Positions 11,801-22,900 of a stretch of 64,000 nucleotides of DNA are shown in pieces. The notes beneath the pieces are model-generated. The model was given only the letters and a program-made list of their open reading frames with translations. It ran no database searches and was not told where the DNA came from. This DNA is from Triplophysa rosa (taxonomy: Eukaryota; Chordata; Actinopteri; Cypriniformes; Nemacheilidae), in the NCBI RefSeq assembly GCF_024868665.1, contig NC_079905.1:3963866-4027865 (forward strand). Direction: 5' to 3'. The translations under genes and the position numbers were made by a program. Each line of letters starts with the position of its first letter. Positions within the stretch are counted from its first letter, which is position 1.

Positions 11801-13267
11801 AAGGAAAATACTGTCTCAGATAAATTAGCAAGAAAGGATTTTTTAGCCATGACCAAGAGTTTAAATATGCAGCATAATAGCTAAGTCTATTCCCTTTTTA
11901 GGGCATGTATGTGTAAGTTACAGTGTTGAGTGTAACTAGTTACTAAGTAATTAGTTACTGTAGTTAAATTACTTTTCCTTTAAAAAAGGTAAAGTAAGGG
12001 ATTACTCTAATTTTTCTGTAATTTAATTAGTTACTTCTGATGTAATTAAACTAAATACTTTGTGTAATATTTGTGTGTGCAATAGTGGAATTGACAGCAA
12101 AATTCAAAGTCTAACTTTAAAATCTGTGCTTTAATGTATTATTCTCACATCTGTAATACTTTGGTCAGTTAATAATACTACTTTATGTAGTTTTATATTA
12201 TTTATTTGAATGAATTAAAAGAGCCGTTTCATGTCTATCCTTGAATCACTTAACTAATCAAGGTTGATGTAGGATATAGAAAGTAATTAGTAATAAGTAA
12301 TTAAATACTTTTTGGAGAGAGTAATTTGTACAGTAATCTAATTACACTGTTGAATATGTAATTAGTAGCTAGTAGTTAATTACTTTTTCAGAGTAACTTG
12401 CCCAACACTGGAAGTTAACACTCTGCCCTAAAAGGGAATAGACTTTTATACTGCATATTTAAACTCTTGGTCATTCCAAAATGCCTAAAAAATCCTTTCT
12501 TGCTAATTTATCTGAGACAGTATTTTCCTTTGGAACTATAATATCTTTTAAATTAACTATTGAGACCAAGTTAATGTGCCTCAACTTCAGTAGACCCTAA
12601 GCAATTTCAGTAGTTTTGAGTGGAAATGTTCGTTTTGTGTTAAGAGGCGTGGAAATGTCCGCACAGTAACAGACCGGTGTATATTCATGAACGTGTCAAA
12701 AGTTAACACCAACAACAACGTTTACGAGTTTATGCAGTGAACCTCGCATTCTTTTAAGAATTTAGCGTTTAGTCGAATGTAATGAATTCTAATTGCAACC
12801 GATGCAAACACAGCCTAGTACTTCAATCAGACGGATTCGTGCTGTTTCCAGGCAGACCATTAAAGAACGCGACACGTACGTCTCCCGGAAATCCTGTAAA
12901 ATTCAACCAATCAGATGACAACTTCAAACATGCTGAAGTGTTTCCAGAAAAGGGTGCCTTATGCACCAGACGTTCAGCCAATGGTCCGTGGGCATGAGTC
13001 ATGACGTCTGAGGCTAACCTATAACAAGCATCAAATTCTGGCGTATCTGGTCCTGTGTCATCATGTAATAATACCGTTGACAAACTTGACAATGTGGGCA
13101 AATAAACAAATAATACAAAAATTCAAACATGACTTGGACATCTAAGACATGTTACCAACCCAGTCAGTAGTGAATGGAGCCCCATTGGCCATCAGCGTTC
13201 TGACTTCATCATCATGACCATTGCGAGCTGCTTCTAAAAGACGCTTTCCCAAATCCACCAATGACAT
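8868..13267 (-). CDS. gabpb2: GA-binding protein beta 2 (ankyrin/coiled-coil subunit)
   Basis: GABPB2 pairs with the ETS factor GABPA to form a nuclear activator that binds GGAA sites. Coding exons: 13267-13160, 11449-11282, 11186-10992, 10893-10752, 10661-10494, 9814-9702 and 9197-8868; 407 residues (human about 448). It starts [20 protein letters not shown]. Ankyrin repeats fill about residues 5-157 ([55 protein letters not shown]). A basic ARKRK patch (nuclear localisation type) lies in exon 6, and a coiled coil (about 299-345) is followed by an acidic tail. A non-coding first exon ends at 14008. The first coding exon ends with a weak-looking donor (TGG|GTTGGT), but the joined protein fits the family. 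Large repeats sit in several introns. The nearby mllt11, as in human 1q21, supports beta 2 over beta 1. Confidence 0.93.
9349..9681. mobile_element. foldback element, family M1, near-complete copy
   Basis: Ends are inverted repeats: AAAGGGACAGTTCACCCAAA on the left and TTTGGGTGAACTGTTCCTTT on the right, with TTAA at both edges. It lies in the last gabpb2 intron. This is the best copy for defining the family ends; the TTAA edges suggest a TTAA target site. Confidence 0.8.
9921..10414. mobile_element. DNA transposon remnant with terminal inverted repeats
   Basis: The left end ATATACAGCCGTGGAAAAAT and the right end (reverse complement of TATAGCCGCGGAAAATATTG) form roughly 30-bp imperfect inverted repeats about 490 bp apart. 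It lies in the gabpb2 intron between 9815 and 10493. Inner sequence holds no long ORF, so it is non-autonomous. The superfamily is not certain; TA-rich edges would fit a Tc1/mariner-like element. Confidence 0.65.
11713..12618. repeat. long inverted repeat with about 200-bp arms
   Basis: The left arm (11713-11905) and right arm (12424-12618) are near-perfect reverse complements: CAAAACTACTGAAATTGCTA on the left is matched by TAGCAATTTCAGTAGTTTTG-type sequence on the right, and the pairing runs through to TCCCTTTTTAGGGCA / TGCCCTAAAAGGGA. The arms are separated by another element at 11921-12410. It lies in the gabpb2 intron between coding exons 1 and 2, so it would be transcribed. Confidence 0.85.
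11921..12410. mobile_element. hAT-like non-autonomous element inside the inverted repeat
   Basis: Starts CAGTGTTGAGTGTAACTAG and ends AGTAACTTGCCCAACACTG, so the ends are inverted repeats of the CAGTGTTG type. Internal sequence is rich in GTAACTAGTTAC-like motifs and carries no ORF. Flanks GTAAGTTA and GAAGTTAA are alike but not identical, a possible degraded 8-bp target duplication. The superfamily is inferred from the ends only. Confidence 0.65.
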
Positions 13268-13394
13268 CTAGGTAAACAGAGGACAAAAATGGTGAGACTT
13301 TAAAGAATTTTATCAAATAAATGTTGAGCAAGCAATCCATCAATGCCAAGGAACACAAAACTTGAATTCTTGACATTTTCATCCCAACAGAACC

Positions 13395-13660
13395 CCTCAC
13401 AGACATTCTAATGGATTCAGTGGCTATAAAAGGAATTGTATTGGTTTTACTATGAACTATAACGGCTTCTTCGGGTCTCTTGTGGTAATGTGAATGGTTC
13501 TGTGGGTGGGATGTTAACTGGTGATGGGAACCAATGGAACACAATTAAATCTAACTGGAGTAAGTCCCAAACCACATTACATAAAGGAATTTTGTAATGG
13601 TTTTAATGGTAAACTATTATGGTTCATAATACCTGAAGAAACACCATTAGGTGTTTCTAA
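13395..13660. repeat. dispersed repeat family R1
   Basis: Shares blocks such as TGGTGATGG-AACCAAT, GGAATTTTGTAATGGTTTTA and a TGTATTGGTTTTAC-like run with 63430-63600 and, more weakly, with 4560-4640. It lies in the gabpb2 5' intron and is non-coding. Confidence 0.6.
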
Positions 13661-14005
13661 TGGAACCCCTTTGAATTTCTGAAATCGCTCAACGAAACAT
13701 AAATACAAAGTATTTAACAACAACTTGCAAATCCCTTCTTGTTAGAAAGTGACATAAATATGAGCAAAAATAAAACTTTCACGTCAAACAGCGCAGCTTA
13801 ATATAAAGCTTTATACATAGAAAAAATATACGGATCCGCTAAAAAACAACTGCATCAGTAAACAAATGTTTAATGTTGTTTTTAAAGCTTAAAGGTTGCA
13901 GTTCATGTGCCATGTGCATTCAGATGCATGCAGTGTCGAGCTGATCGCATACTTCACAAACCCCATCTGACGCAAAAACTAACGGGATCTTTGCGTTTGA
14001 TACTC

Positions 14006-14180
14006 ACCTTTTCAACCTGTTTGTTGGAGGTCTATTAGGTGGAAATCAAAGCGCTATATAATGTTCCAGATTGTATTTCTCGACGTCGACGGGCTAAACA
14101 TAAACATGTCTCTGTGTTTAAGCGCATTCAGATATGGCGGCTGCTTTAACCCCGGAAATAAAACTAACGCCGTTTCGCAC
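14006..14180 (-). promoter_or_regulatory. gabpb2 non-coding first exon and promoter region
   Basis: On the minus strand a good donor (AAAAG|GTGAGTA) lies at 14008/14007, marking the end of a likely 5' UTR exon; sequence above it is GC-rich with several CG dinucleotides. CCGGAA at 14152-14157 is an ETS/GABP core and could let the GABP complex act on its own subunit gene. ATGGCGGC at 14134 is also a YY1-like motif common at start sites. The transcription start itself cannot be read. Confidence 0.5.
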
Positions 14181-14295
14181 CCCGCTGTCGTGTCGCAAAA
14201 CCTACTGCGATGACTATCTAGACAGGATTATTCGGCATTATAGACGTGTGCTTCCCTTTGAGATGTGCATCCCTCAGTTTTTTCTCCTAATGTAA
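14134..14295 (+). other. unassigned 53-residue ORF at gabpb2 promoter
   Basis: An ATG in good context (G at -3, G at +4) opens 53 codons, starting MAAALTPEIKLTPFRTPLSC and continuing with a basic HYRR segment, then TAA. It runs opposite to gabpb2. I do not recognise the protein. A poor donor (AT|GTAAAC at 14291/14292) could extend it into a spliced product, but no downstream exon was identified. It may be chance in a GC-rich promoter. Confidence 0.3.
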
Positions 14296-14687
14296 ACGTG
14301 TAGTTTATCATTTGATAACCCTTCATGACATATGCTGTATTATATATTTTGCATTATATTCTGCAGACAGTCATGCATATGTTCTGTGGTGTAAATATGA
14401 CCTTTTAAGACGCTAAAAGATTACGTTTAGGTGTTATCCTTACACAACATCAGTTTATGGGGACTCTTATATGACATTTTATTTTCTACTGTGTGGAAGT
14501 CATACTGTATAGGTAGGATTAAAATAATGACTCTTCTTTTTGCAACTGAAAATATTATGTCAAGTTCCAACATTATAGACACTCAAAATGATTTATTAAT
14601 AGGAATATATAAAATATATTTCCAATATTGCATCAAATACGTATGCATAATTCCTAGGGGTCTAAACGTATATTGAGCAAGGTAATA

Positions 14688-14731
14688 CATACTATACTAG
14701 ACTAGACTAGACTAAACTAAACTAGAATAGG
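14688..14731. repeat. CTAGA pentanucleotide microsatellite
   Basis: Imperfect tandem units of CTAGA/CTAAA over about 44 bp. Confidence 0.8.
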
Positions 14732-14744
14732 TTATAACAGTTTT

Positions 14745-14875
14745 TAAAGGCATACTTCACCCACAAATTAAAATGTTGTCATTTACTCACCTTCGAGTTG
14801 TTCCAAATCTGTATACATTTCAGAACATCTGATTGACAGAATCGTCATTTTTGGGTGAAGTACCCTTTTAATGAA
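14745..14875. mobile_element. internally deleted M1 element
   Basis: Keeps the M1 ends (CATACTTCACCCACAAATTA on the left, TTTTTGGGTGAAGTACCC on the right) but lacks most of the interior. Confidence 0.7.
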
Positions 14876-16047
14876 TTTTGATGACATGGATTTTTGTTTT
14901 GCATGATTTTTTTATTTTTACTTGGCTATTTCACTATTTGAGGGTGCGTTTAAGATTGGGAAATGCTTAAAAATGCCGTTAAAACTCAACAAAGGCAATT
15001 AGGTTTTGAGACACTACTTTTAAGCGCATACATACATCATGTTGCAAATGCATACATCTAAAATATTTATTGGATTAACATAACATATTTGTGAGATTGT
15101 TTATTATTTGAAATTACATGAACTTTCTGTTTTTAGAAGGTATGTTTAGTAATTAGGAATCTTTAAAAGTTTTCTAGAGATTTAGGCTAAAGAAAATACT
15201 TTTGCTGAAAAGTCATTTCTAAACTTATAACCAGCTGCGCACCAAAACACCTGTTCTTTGATCAAGCCAGTAAACCACAGGGATAACGTACAACAACAAT
15301 AAGCATCTCAGGCACAGGTGCCGTTAGAAACAAACTACTGCAAGGTACAAAATAGTTACAACTGAAAAAGAAAATTGCTGGCAGTGACAAAAATGAATGA
15401 CTGTTATGCATTTGAGATTTTAACTTCAAATTTCAAATCTATTCAACATGGATAAATCAGCTTTCATACGTAAAATGTTGTGTTATAGAAATAAAGACAC
15501 TTAACACACTGATGTTTTTTTTTTCCAATATTCATTTAGCAGCAATCTTAATTTAATTGGCATCTGACATAATGATGGCAAACAGTAAAGCATTTGATCT
15601 TGATTTCATATGGACATTTGTTTAGTACAAAAACCTTTTAGTTAGATTCCAACATCGAATTAGCAAGATCTTGCTTTAACACGAACTGCTTTAGCAGACA
15701 ATAACTTAATACGTAAAGCATTTTCAGATTTTTGTCATGCCTTTTACGTGCACCTTTATAAATTTGGAGATGTTATGTGCATGACCAGTTAAGCAAACAC
15801 TAACATAACATCCGGCAGTGAAATACTAGCTATTTAATGTTGTCTTTTGTTATCTGCAACGAATACATCAGTAATGCCATAAATGTTGTAGCACATGTAA
15901 GAACAAAGTCTTCACAGTTGTACTGACATTGCTAAACAAGTGAGGCATAATAAAGATACATAAATCTCATAATCAATTCATCAATATCAGAAGCAGAATC
16001 GGTGTGACCACAGTGGTTTAAACGACAGAACTGATCATCAAAGTGTC

Positions 16048-16293
16048 TTATAACAGCAGACTGAAATCTAAGGTATCGATGGTAGCAATGGGCTCCTTCC
16101 AGTAGTTAAATGTGGAGTACTTCAGTAACTCCAAATCTTCCTCCTCCTGTGCTGGACGTTTTGAGGAGTTCTTCCCGTCCTTTGACTTGGCCATAGAAAT
16201 GCCAAGGTCTTCTAACTCCGACAGGTCCAGTGATGGGATGGGCTGCCTCCAAAACAGGAAGGAGCCGAACTGGCTGCTTGTTTTGTCTAACAT
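16048..16293 (-). CDS. mllt11: MLLT11 / AF1q small protein
   Basis: MLLT11 (AF1q) is a small vertebrate protein linked to neuronal differentiation and TCF7/Wnt signalling, and is a known MLL fusion partner. The whole reading frame sits in one exon and encodes 81 residues (human 90). Hallmarks are the N-terminal SSQFGSFLFWRQPIPSLDLS and C-terminal STFNYWKEPIATIDTLDF, both close to human; the middle is shorter. A clear 3' acceptor (GCACAG at 16305-16300) lies seven bases before the ATG, and a donor at 17317 ends a likely non-coding first exon, giving the two-exon layout known for this gene. It is next to gabpb2 in the same direction, as in human 1q21. Confidence 0.95.
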   Translation of the reverse strand: MLDKTSSQFGSFLFWRQPIPSLDLSELEDLGISMAKSKDGKNSSKRPAQEEEDLELLKYSTFNYWKEPIATIDTLDFSLLL

Positions 16294-17316
16294 TTTGATC
16301 TGTGCATTAAGAAGAGATTATAGGGTCAGCTTGGCACTACTGATCAACACAAATAGAAAAATCAGTCAACTCAATGTTGCAATCAAATCACAAAGATTTG
16401 AATTCGAAAAGATCCTTGACACATGACATCGCTCCCCATTTAAAACCCGTTGACATTTCCTACAGACATCTCCATGTGCTATTTTAAGTTAACTGCATGC
16501 TATGTTAAGAGAAACCTGAGCAATTTACATCTGCAAAACAACTTTCATATGTAGGTCAGAGAACTCTTATTATTGAAAAATTAAATAAACAACTAAAGAG
16601 TAGGTAATGCGAGTGTTTAATTTATGTGCAAATTATAAATAAATACATATTAAAATGGTCAAAATATGTCTTTATTTAGTGATCTAATTATTTACAATTA
16701 AATTCAAAGTGTTACGATATAAAAAGAATGAGAAGAAAGCACATTATCTTAAGACATCCCTTAAGGGTGTTGCATTTACAACACACTCTTAAATTGTACT
16801 TATTCTGATTAATAAATTAATAATATAATAATTAACAAATTCCAATCAATTGTTCCCTTAAAACGTCATATCATGGCGTAATTTATCGCTGGTCACACAA
16901 TGTAATGGCCGAATACGCCCAATCTCTGAGTAAAAACCTTTGATGACGACCATGACCTCCCCCGCATGGTTTTTTTACACAATCTGACACGCACGTTTAT
17001 TAAAAGAGACCCCCACCCCAAAATAGTGATGGCGCATCTCATGACAAAGCATTTCAGAGATGCATTTGTCCATCGGAAAGCTTTTCCAGCATCAACCCTT
17101 AAAAAGGTTCTAAAGCAAATATTTTAACAATAAAAGACAATGGAATGATCTTATCCTCAACCTGCAAATACCTAGAAAGATTAGCCTACATAAATGTTGA
17201 CATCACGGTTAGGGTTTAACACCAATCACACCAATCACCAATCAATAATTACGAAATACAATGAACCGGATCAAACAAAACTGATCATTATGTATGTTAT
17301 AAACAAATAAACATAC

Positions 17317-17560
17317 CCTCAGAACGTGAGAAGATATTTTTCAGTTCTGCAGTAAATAAGATTTCAAGAATACGCTGGCAGGTCTGTATGATCCCAGTGT
17401 TCTCGCCGGCTGCCTCGTCTCTCAGCACGAACAAACCGCACCCTACATCACTACATGACATTCGTGGGCGATTTGCGTTGGCCCCGCCCACTTCCAGCGC
17501 TGTTTCTTGATTTGAAGGGGTCCTCCAGTAACAGGTGCATAATTACCGTCGAATGGGCGT
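17317..17560 (-). promoter_or_regulatory. mllt11 5' UTR exon and GC-box promoter
   Basis: The minus-strand donor GAGG|GTATGT at 17317/17316 closes a non-coding exon. Upstream (higher coordinates) the sequence is GC-rich, with a CCCCGCCCA GC box at 17482-17490 and a GGGCGTGGC box near 17553. The exact start site is not visible. Confidence 0.5.
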
Positions 17561-18860
17561 GGCTTTCTATTGTTCTCCTGGAATAACGAAAATAGCGATT
17601 CCGTTTATAGATGTATGTTAAATCAGTCTCTGTGGTATCTTTATCCTTTGAAGACCCCTATTTTCTATATGTGGATGCGCCTAATTTGAGATTTAAGGGT
17701 TGGTTGGCTGGACTCAGTGTCGATCTAGTTTAGATGATAATCCTTTTAAAAGGCCCGTCTGTTTATGGAATAAAAGATCTTGCATAATTTCATTATAACA
17801 ATTTGTAGATATTGATCTTGACAGTAGAACGTCCTTAGAGAGTGACCAGTTTGAATATTTCAATTATTATAGTACTATTTTGATAACATCTTTTAATATT
17901 TTAAAAAACATTTCATGACATTAATGTAAAATGCACAGACTGAGTAAGCTATCTTTCAGTATAGGCCTAGATGTACTATTAGTTAAAGAATATTTTTCTC
18001 CTTTTTCTCAAAATAAATGAAATAAAAACATAGATAATATTGTGGAAAAACTGCACAAAAATATAGGCTATTTACAAAAGATTATAACTAGTCAGTTAAA
18101 ATATATGTAAAATGTACTTAAAATATATGAAGAGTTTGGTTGCAAAATGAGATAACTCAAATTTTTTTTTTCGAAAATAATTTTTTTTTATATTGCACAT
18201 TCCAATTAATATCAATCAAACTGCAGTTGGTTTAGCCATAGTAACAAACAAAAAATGCAGCTAACTAACACAATAAAACATGTTAACATAATAAAAAACA
18301 TGATTTTTGAAAAAAAATAAAAACGGAGTTATCTCATTTTGGAACCACACTCTTCGTGTGTAATTTGTGAAATTATAACTTCTGAATATACGTAGTTAAA
18401 TATATGCTGAAATGTTTAGCGACCTATGTTGTGCTTGCAGCAAAGCAATACATATTTTTTATAATTTCAAAAACGTTTTTATTTGCTTTTTTGTTTCTCT
18501 TTGTGAATGAAACAAATATACAAAAAATAGCACTGTATACTGGGCATTATATTATTATTTTATGTTGCTTCTGGTGTTGATCTAGATTTTATATTTATAA
18601 TTATTTATGTTTTTTATCTATTGGTGTGATGTGTTTATGTTTCATTTATTAACAAGAGCTTGAAACTTTGACATGCATTTCTGTCCTCCAACCACCAGAT
18701 GTCACGAGATGAAAGACATTTGAATCGAGCGCGTCTTAAAATAACATCTACTTTACAGCAGCTTGTTTAAATCCATAAAGATTTATTACCATAACAAAAA
18801 CACTTTGCCAAGACTGTAAAAACATCGCTGTGTTATGAGCCTAGTATTAGCCTACCGGCA
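17561..18860. other. mllt11-mindy1 divergent spacer
   Basis: AT-rich sequence with poly-A/T runs and one small inverted-repeat element (18129-18360). No coding region is supported. Confidence 0.55.
18129..18360. mobile_element. small MITE with about 40-bp inverted ends
   Basis: Left end GAAGAGTTTGGTTGCAAAAT followed by GAGATAACTC; right end GAGTTATCTC followed by ATTTTGGAACCACACTCTTC. Ends are imperfect inverted repeats about 230 bp apart, with no ORF between. Confidence 0.75.
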
Positions 18861-18896
18861 TGACGTCACTGTTTACAAACAAAAGCACCGGAAGTG
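18861..18896 (+). promoter_or_regulatory. mindy1 promoter elements: CRE and ETS sites
   Basis: A perfect palindromic CRE, TGACGTCA (18861-18868), is followed about 20 bp on by ACCGGAAGTG (18887-18896), an optimal GABP/ETS site. They lie just ahead of a likely non-coding first exon ending at donor 19087/19088 (CAATG|GTGAGT). Function is inferred from the motifs. Confidence 0.5.
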
Positions 18897-19952
18897 AGAC
18901 AGGCAAAAACAAGATTACGGAAAGAGTGGAGCGAAAGAGAGAGAGAGAGAGAGAGTCTGACGTACGGCTGTATCAGCAAGACGAGTGGAGAACAAAACCA
19001 GCCCAAACTCTTTTATTTATCACACAGTGCGTGTCTTATGGAGTAAAGAAGAGCTTTTTTGGTCAAGACAAGCAAAATATCACAATGGTGAGTTATTGCT
19101 GTTGTGAGTAATGCATGCTAAACTGCTGTCTGTTAACTCTTATCTGGATTTAACTTGTGGTTATGACTATGACAATAGTTACTCAATTGCACGTTTCATT
19201 TGCAATTCAGTAGTTTTTTAGTTTAAGTGTAAGTGTAGTAATGTTTAACACAGCATAAAGAAACATTGTTGTTGCATTGTGTTTACAATACATTTGAAGT
19301 GTCCTTTTGTCTCAATAGTCATTCTGTTTATTTCAGAGTTGTGCGAATTGAGAGGATTTTTGTGAAATTCAAAAGTTGATCTCAGAAGACCTCCATCTGA
19401 AAACAACTACTACTGCCCACACATTGTTTTGCTTCTGGCTCTTTCTTTGTGTGCTACTAGTCCTTAACATATTTTCTCCATTTGGGAACAACTGGTCTCA
19501 TATCTTATGGCTACTTGAGAAGTGCTTGCTTTGGATCTCACCTGCTGTTTGTATATGAGGTGTGTGTAAACGCTGACGTGTGTCCAAAGTAAGACACTCT
19601 GTGACTCAGCTGTTCCCAGAATTAGGGTCAAACAACACTATTAGACAAAGGTGTGCCTAAAACCGCCACTTTCTGCAGTTTTGAGTTCTGCATCCCAATG
19701 ATGGATGAAGCCTAAAAGTTTATGACATCAGAAGAAACTGATAGCACATTTTTTATGAGATAGAAATAAAGACACAAAGAATCGATCCTGCAAAACTCTT
19801 GCGGCCAACTTTCAAGTGCTAAAACTCAGGAATATGAAATAAAAAATTTTGGGGGGGTCAATAGGCAAACACCCACTGCCAGGATTTTGTAATTTTATCA
19901 GTAAAAAGTCTGTTTTAAGCTCATTTGAATTAGGCACAAACTAGAGCAGGTC

Positions 19953-22900
19953 ATGGCAGATTCATGTTCAGACACAGTCGATGGTGAGATTTCAGAGGGA
20001 CAGAAGTTAAACAAAACCAGAAAAGAGGACCCTGCTAGAGCGCAGGACAAGGAAATAAGCTCAGAAGTTGTGGGTTCCATTGAGCAATCCTGTCCTGTGA
20101 ACGTTTCACACATAATGAAAGATGACATCACACCACGCAAAGATCCTCCCACCACCACATCTTCTCTCAAGGATGATGCTAACGCAGCTCAGTCGCACTC
20201 TGTGATCAGTCAAAGCCAAGACAAAACGGAGGATTCTGAGATCATCAATAGCCAATCACACACCCCCAGCCAGTCAGAGGTGACGCCCACTTTCTCCATG
20301 GCCAGCCTGGAATTCTCAGAGGAGACTAATGGGATACCACCAGATGGACCTTCGATTTCAACCGAATCTGCTCAGGATGTCAAATTGTCACCTGACAAAG
20401 TTCCCTCTGAAGGAGCAAGTGCTGGGGTTTCTAGGGATGTGGCGTCAGAGCCGACCATGCCAGCGTATTATTTTGTCAAGTGGATTACGTGGAAGGAGAA
20501 GAAGACAGCCATCATCACACAGAGTGAGAATGGACCCTGCCCGCTGATAGCCATCATGAACATTCTGTTGCTGCGGTGGAAGGTGAGCTATCTGCGCAAC
20601 TCAGAAGCTATGATTGTGTTTATAAATGAGATTTTCGTGTAAAATCTGGAACCTTTAGGAACATGCATGACTATTATGGCCTCTTGCTGTATGATAGGCC
20701 AGTAATGAAGCACTGACTGTTTTTATTGTGTGTTACAGTAAACATGATGTCACTTTACAGTAAAGCACTGATGACATACAGAAAAAAGAGATTTTTTTGT
20801 GTTTTGTTTGTTTTTCATCTTCGTCTTCAGGTGAAGTTGCCGGCTCAAACAGAAGTGGTCACCACAGAAGAGCTGATGTCTCACCTCGGTAGGATGAACG
20901 TGATGACTGACTGAGGAATTTACTTCAGTTTTTTAACTTACAATAATGGACAAAATCTGTTTTTCTGCATAAATCACGGCTCATCTTATCTCCTCAAAGG
21001 GATAGTTCGCCCAAAAAAGCATTTACTCACCCTGATATCAACCTGTGTGACTTTCCTCCGCAGAACACAAAAGAAGATATTTTGAAGAACGTTGGTGCCC
21101 AAACAACATTAGTCCCCATTGACTTCCATTATATGGACAAACCACCGAGACATTTCTCAAAATATCTTCTTTCGTTTTCATCACAGATTTTTTATTTTAG
21201 GGTGAGCTATCCCTTTGATGCAGTGTTATTATTCACTCTCAGTCATCTTTATGGTTGAAAACAGATGGCTGGAGTGACTTGAGGGGTGTGGTCAGGGTGT
21301 ATCATGTCAAAGCAACAATCATGCTTTGAAACCAGTATTTTACTGCTGGCAAACACAGCTCATGTTAGTATAAGTAATAATTTACTTGATGCTTTTATCC
21401 AAAGTACCTTGGACACATTACACACTAATGTATTCCATTACTGCATGCCACGGACAATTCTCCAGAGTGAGCTTGGATTGCCTTTAGCTCAGATTGTTTA
21501 GATCTCCCCTTGCTGAGTTTGAAGTGATTTTCAAACGCTTAACTGTGATTCCGTGTTGTTTTAGGGGAGTGCGTGCTGTCCATCAAACCACGAGAGAAAG
21601 CTGTGGGGATGGAACTCAATTTTCAGCAGGTAAAAGAGAGGAAAACAAATGTAACGGGCTCCTCTCAGCACAGATGTTGAGTATCTAGACAATTGAATTA
21701 TCATGTTAAGCAGAAGAGCTGTGCTGAAAACCTCCGAAGCTTCCAGCGCAAATATACAGACAGACATTGTGATTGAAGACCGGCAATTCGTGAACGAACG
21801 CTTGTGATTCATTCATTAACAATTGGAACAGTTACAGTGTGTGTTTGTGTCTGTGAGTTTGTGTTTGTGTTACACAAAGCGTCATTTGTTTAAAGCAGAT
21901 CTGTGCTGTTTCTTTATATTGATGGTTGGAAAGATGATGATGAGGATTCAATTTGCAAGATGTTACCTCTGTCAAACTAGATTTCAGGAGTTTAGCCAAA
22001 ATATTAACAAAAGCTTGAAAATTCATTATTTTATAATATTGTTTTATGATCCTAAAACTTAAGTCTGGACTCACTTAAAGACTATGTATTTTAAGGATGT
22101 CAAACGATTAATCGTGATTAATCGCATGCAGAATAAAAGTTTGTGTTTACATTATTTATGTCTGTGTACTGTGCATATTAATTTTGTATTTATAAACACA
22201 CACATACGTGTATATATTTAAGAAAAATATAAAATGTAATAAACATTTATATATAATTTGGTAAATATAAATAAATACATGTAAATATTTCCTGAATATG
22301 TATACATGTATGTGTATGTCTTTATAAATACAAAATGAATATGCACAGTACACAGATATATATATATATAATGTAAACACAAACTTTTATTCTGGATACC
22401 ATTAACCGTCTGACAGCCCTGGTATTTATATATTATCATCTTGTTTCTTTCTAGAACATGAGCGACGCGATGGCCGTGCTGCCCAAACTCTCGACAGGCC
22501 TCGACGTTAACGTGCGATTTATGGGCGTATCTGATTTCGAGTACACGCCCGAGTGCATCGTCTTTGATCTGCTCGACATCCCGCTTTACCACGGCTGGCT
22601 TGTGGACCCGCAGGTATGTCAAGAGCGTGTTGAAAGGCGTGTTGCTTTAAATGTAGACTATTTTGCATCCTGATGTCACAGAAGATAAAGATGCAAGTGT
22701 TTTGGTCTTTAGAGTCCTGAAACGGTGTCCGCTGTGGGAAAGCTCAGCTATAACCAGCTGGTTGAGAAGATCATTGAGTTCAAGCACTCGACGGATAGCA
22801 GTAAAGTCAGCGAAGGTATGTGTGATGTTGTTTCTAAAACAGGGTGGGACATCCTCCCGACAGCTGCCCTCGCATGACTTTTCATAGTGCTGGAACTGGA

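Larger units (their letters stand above)
14296..16047. other. gabpb2-mllt11 spacer, partly mllt11 3' UTR
   Basis: Holds a CTAGA-type microsatellite (about 14688-14731), a deleted M1 element (14745-14875) and AT-rich sequence. TTTATT at 15066-15071 and 14911-14916 are candidate poly(A) signals for mllt11. No coding region is supported. Confidence 0.5.
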
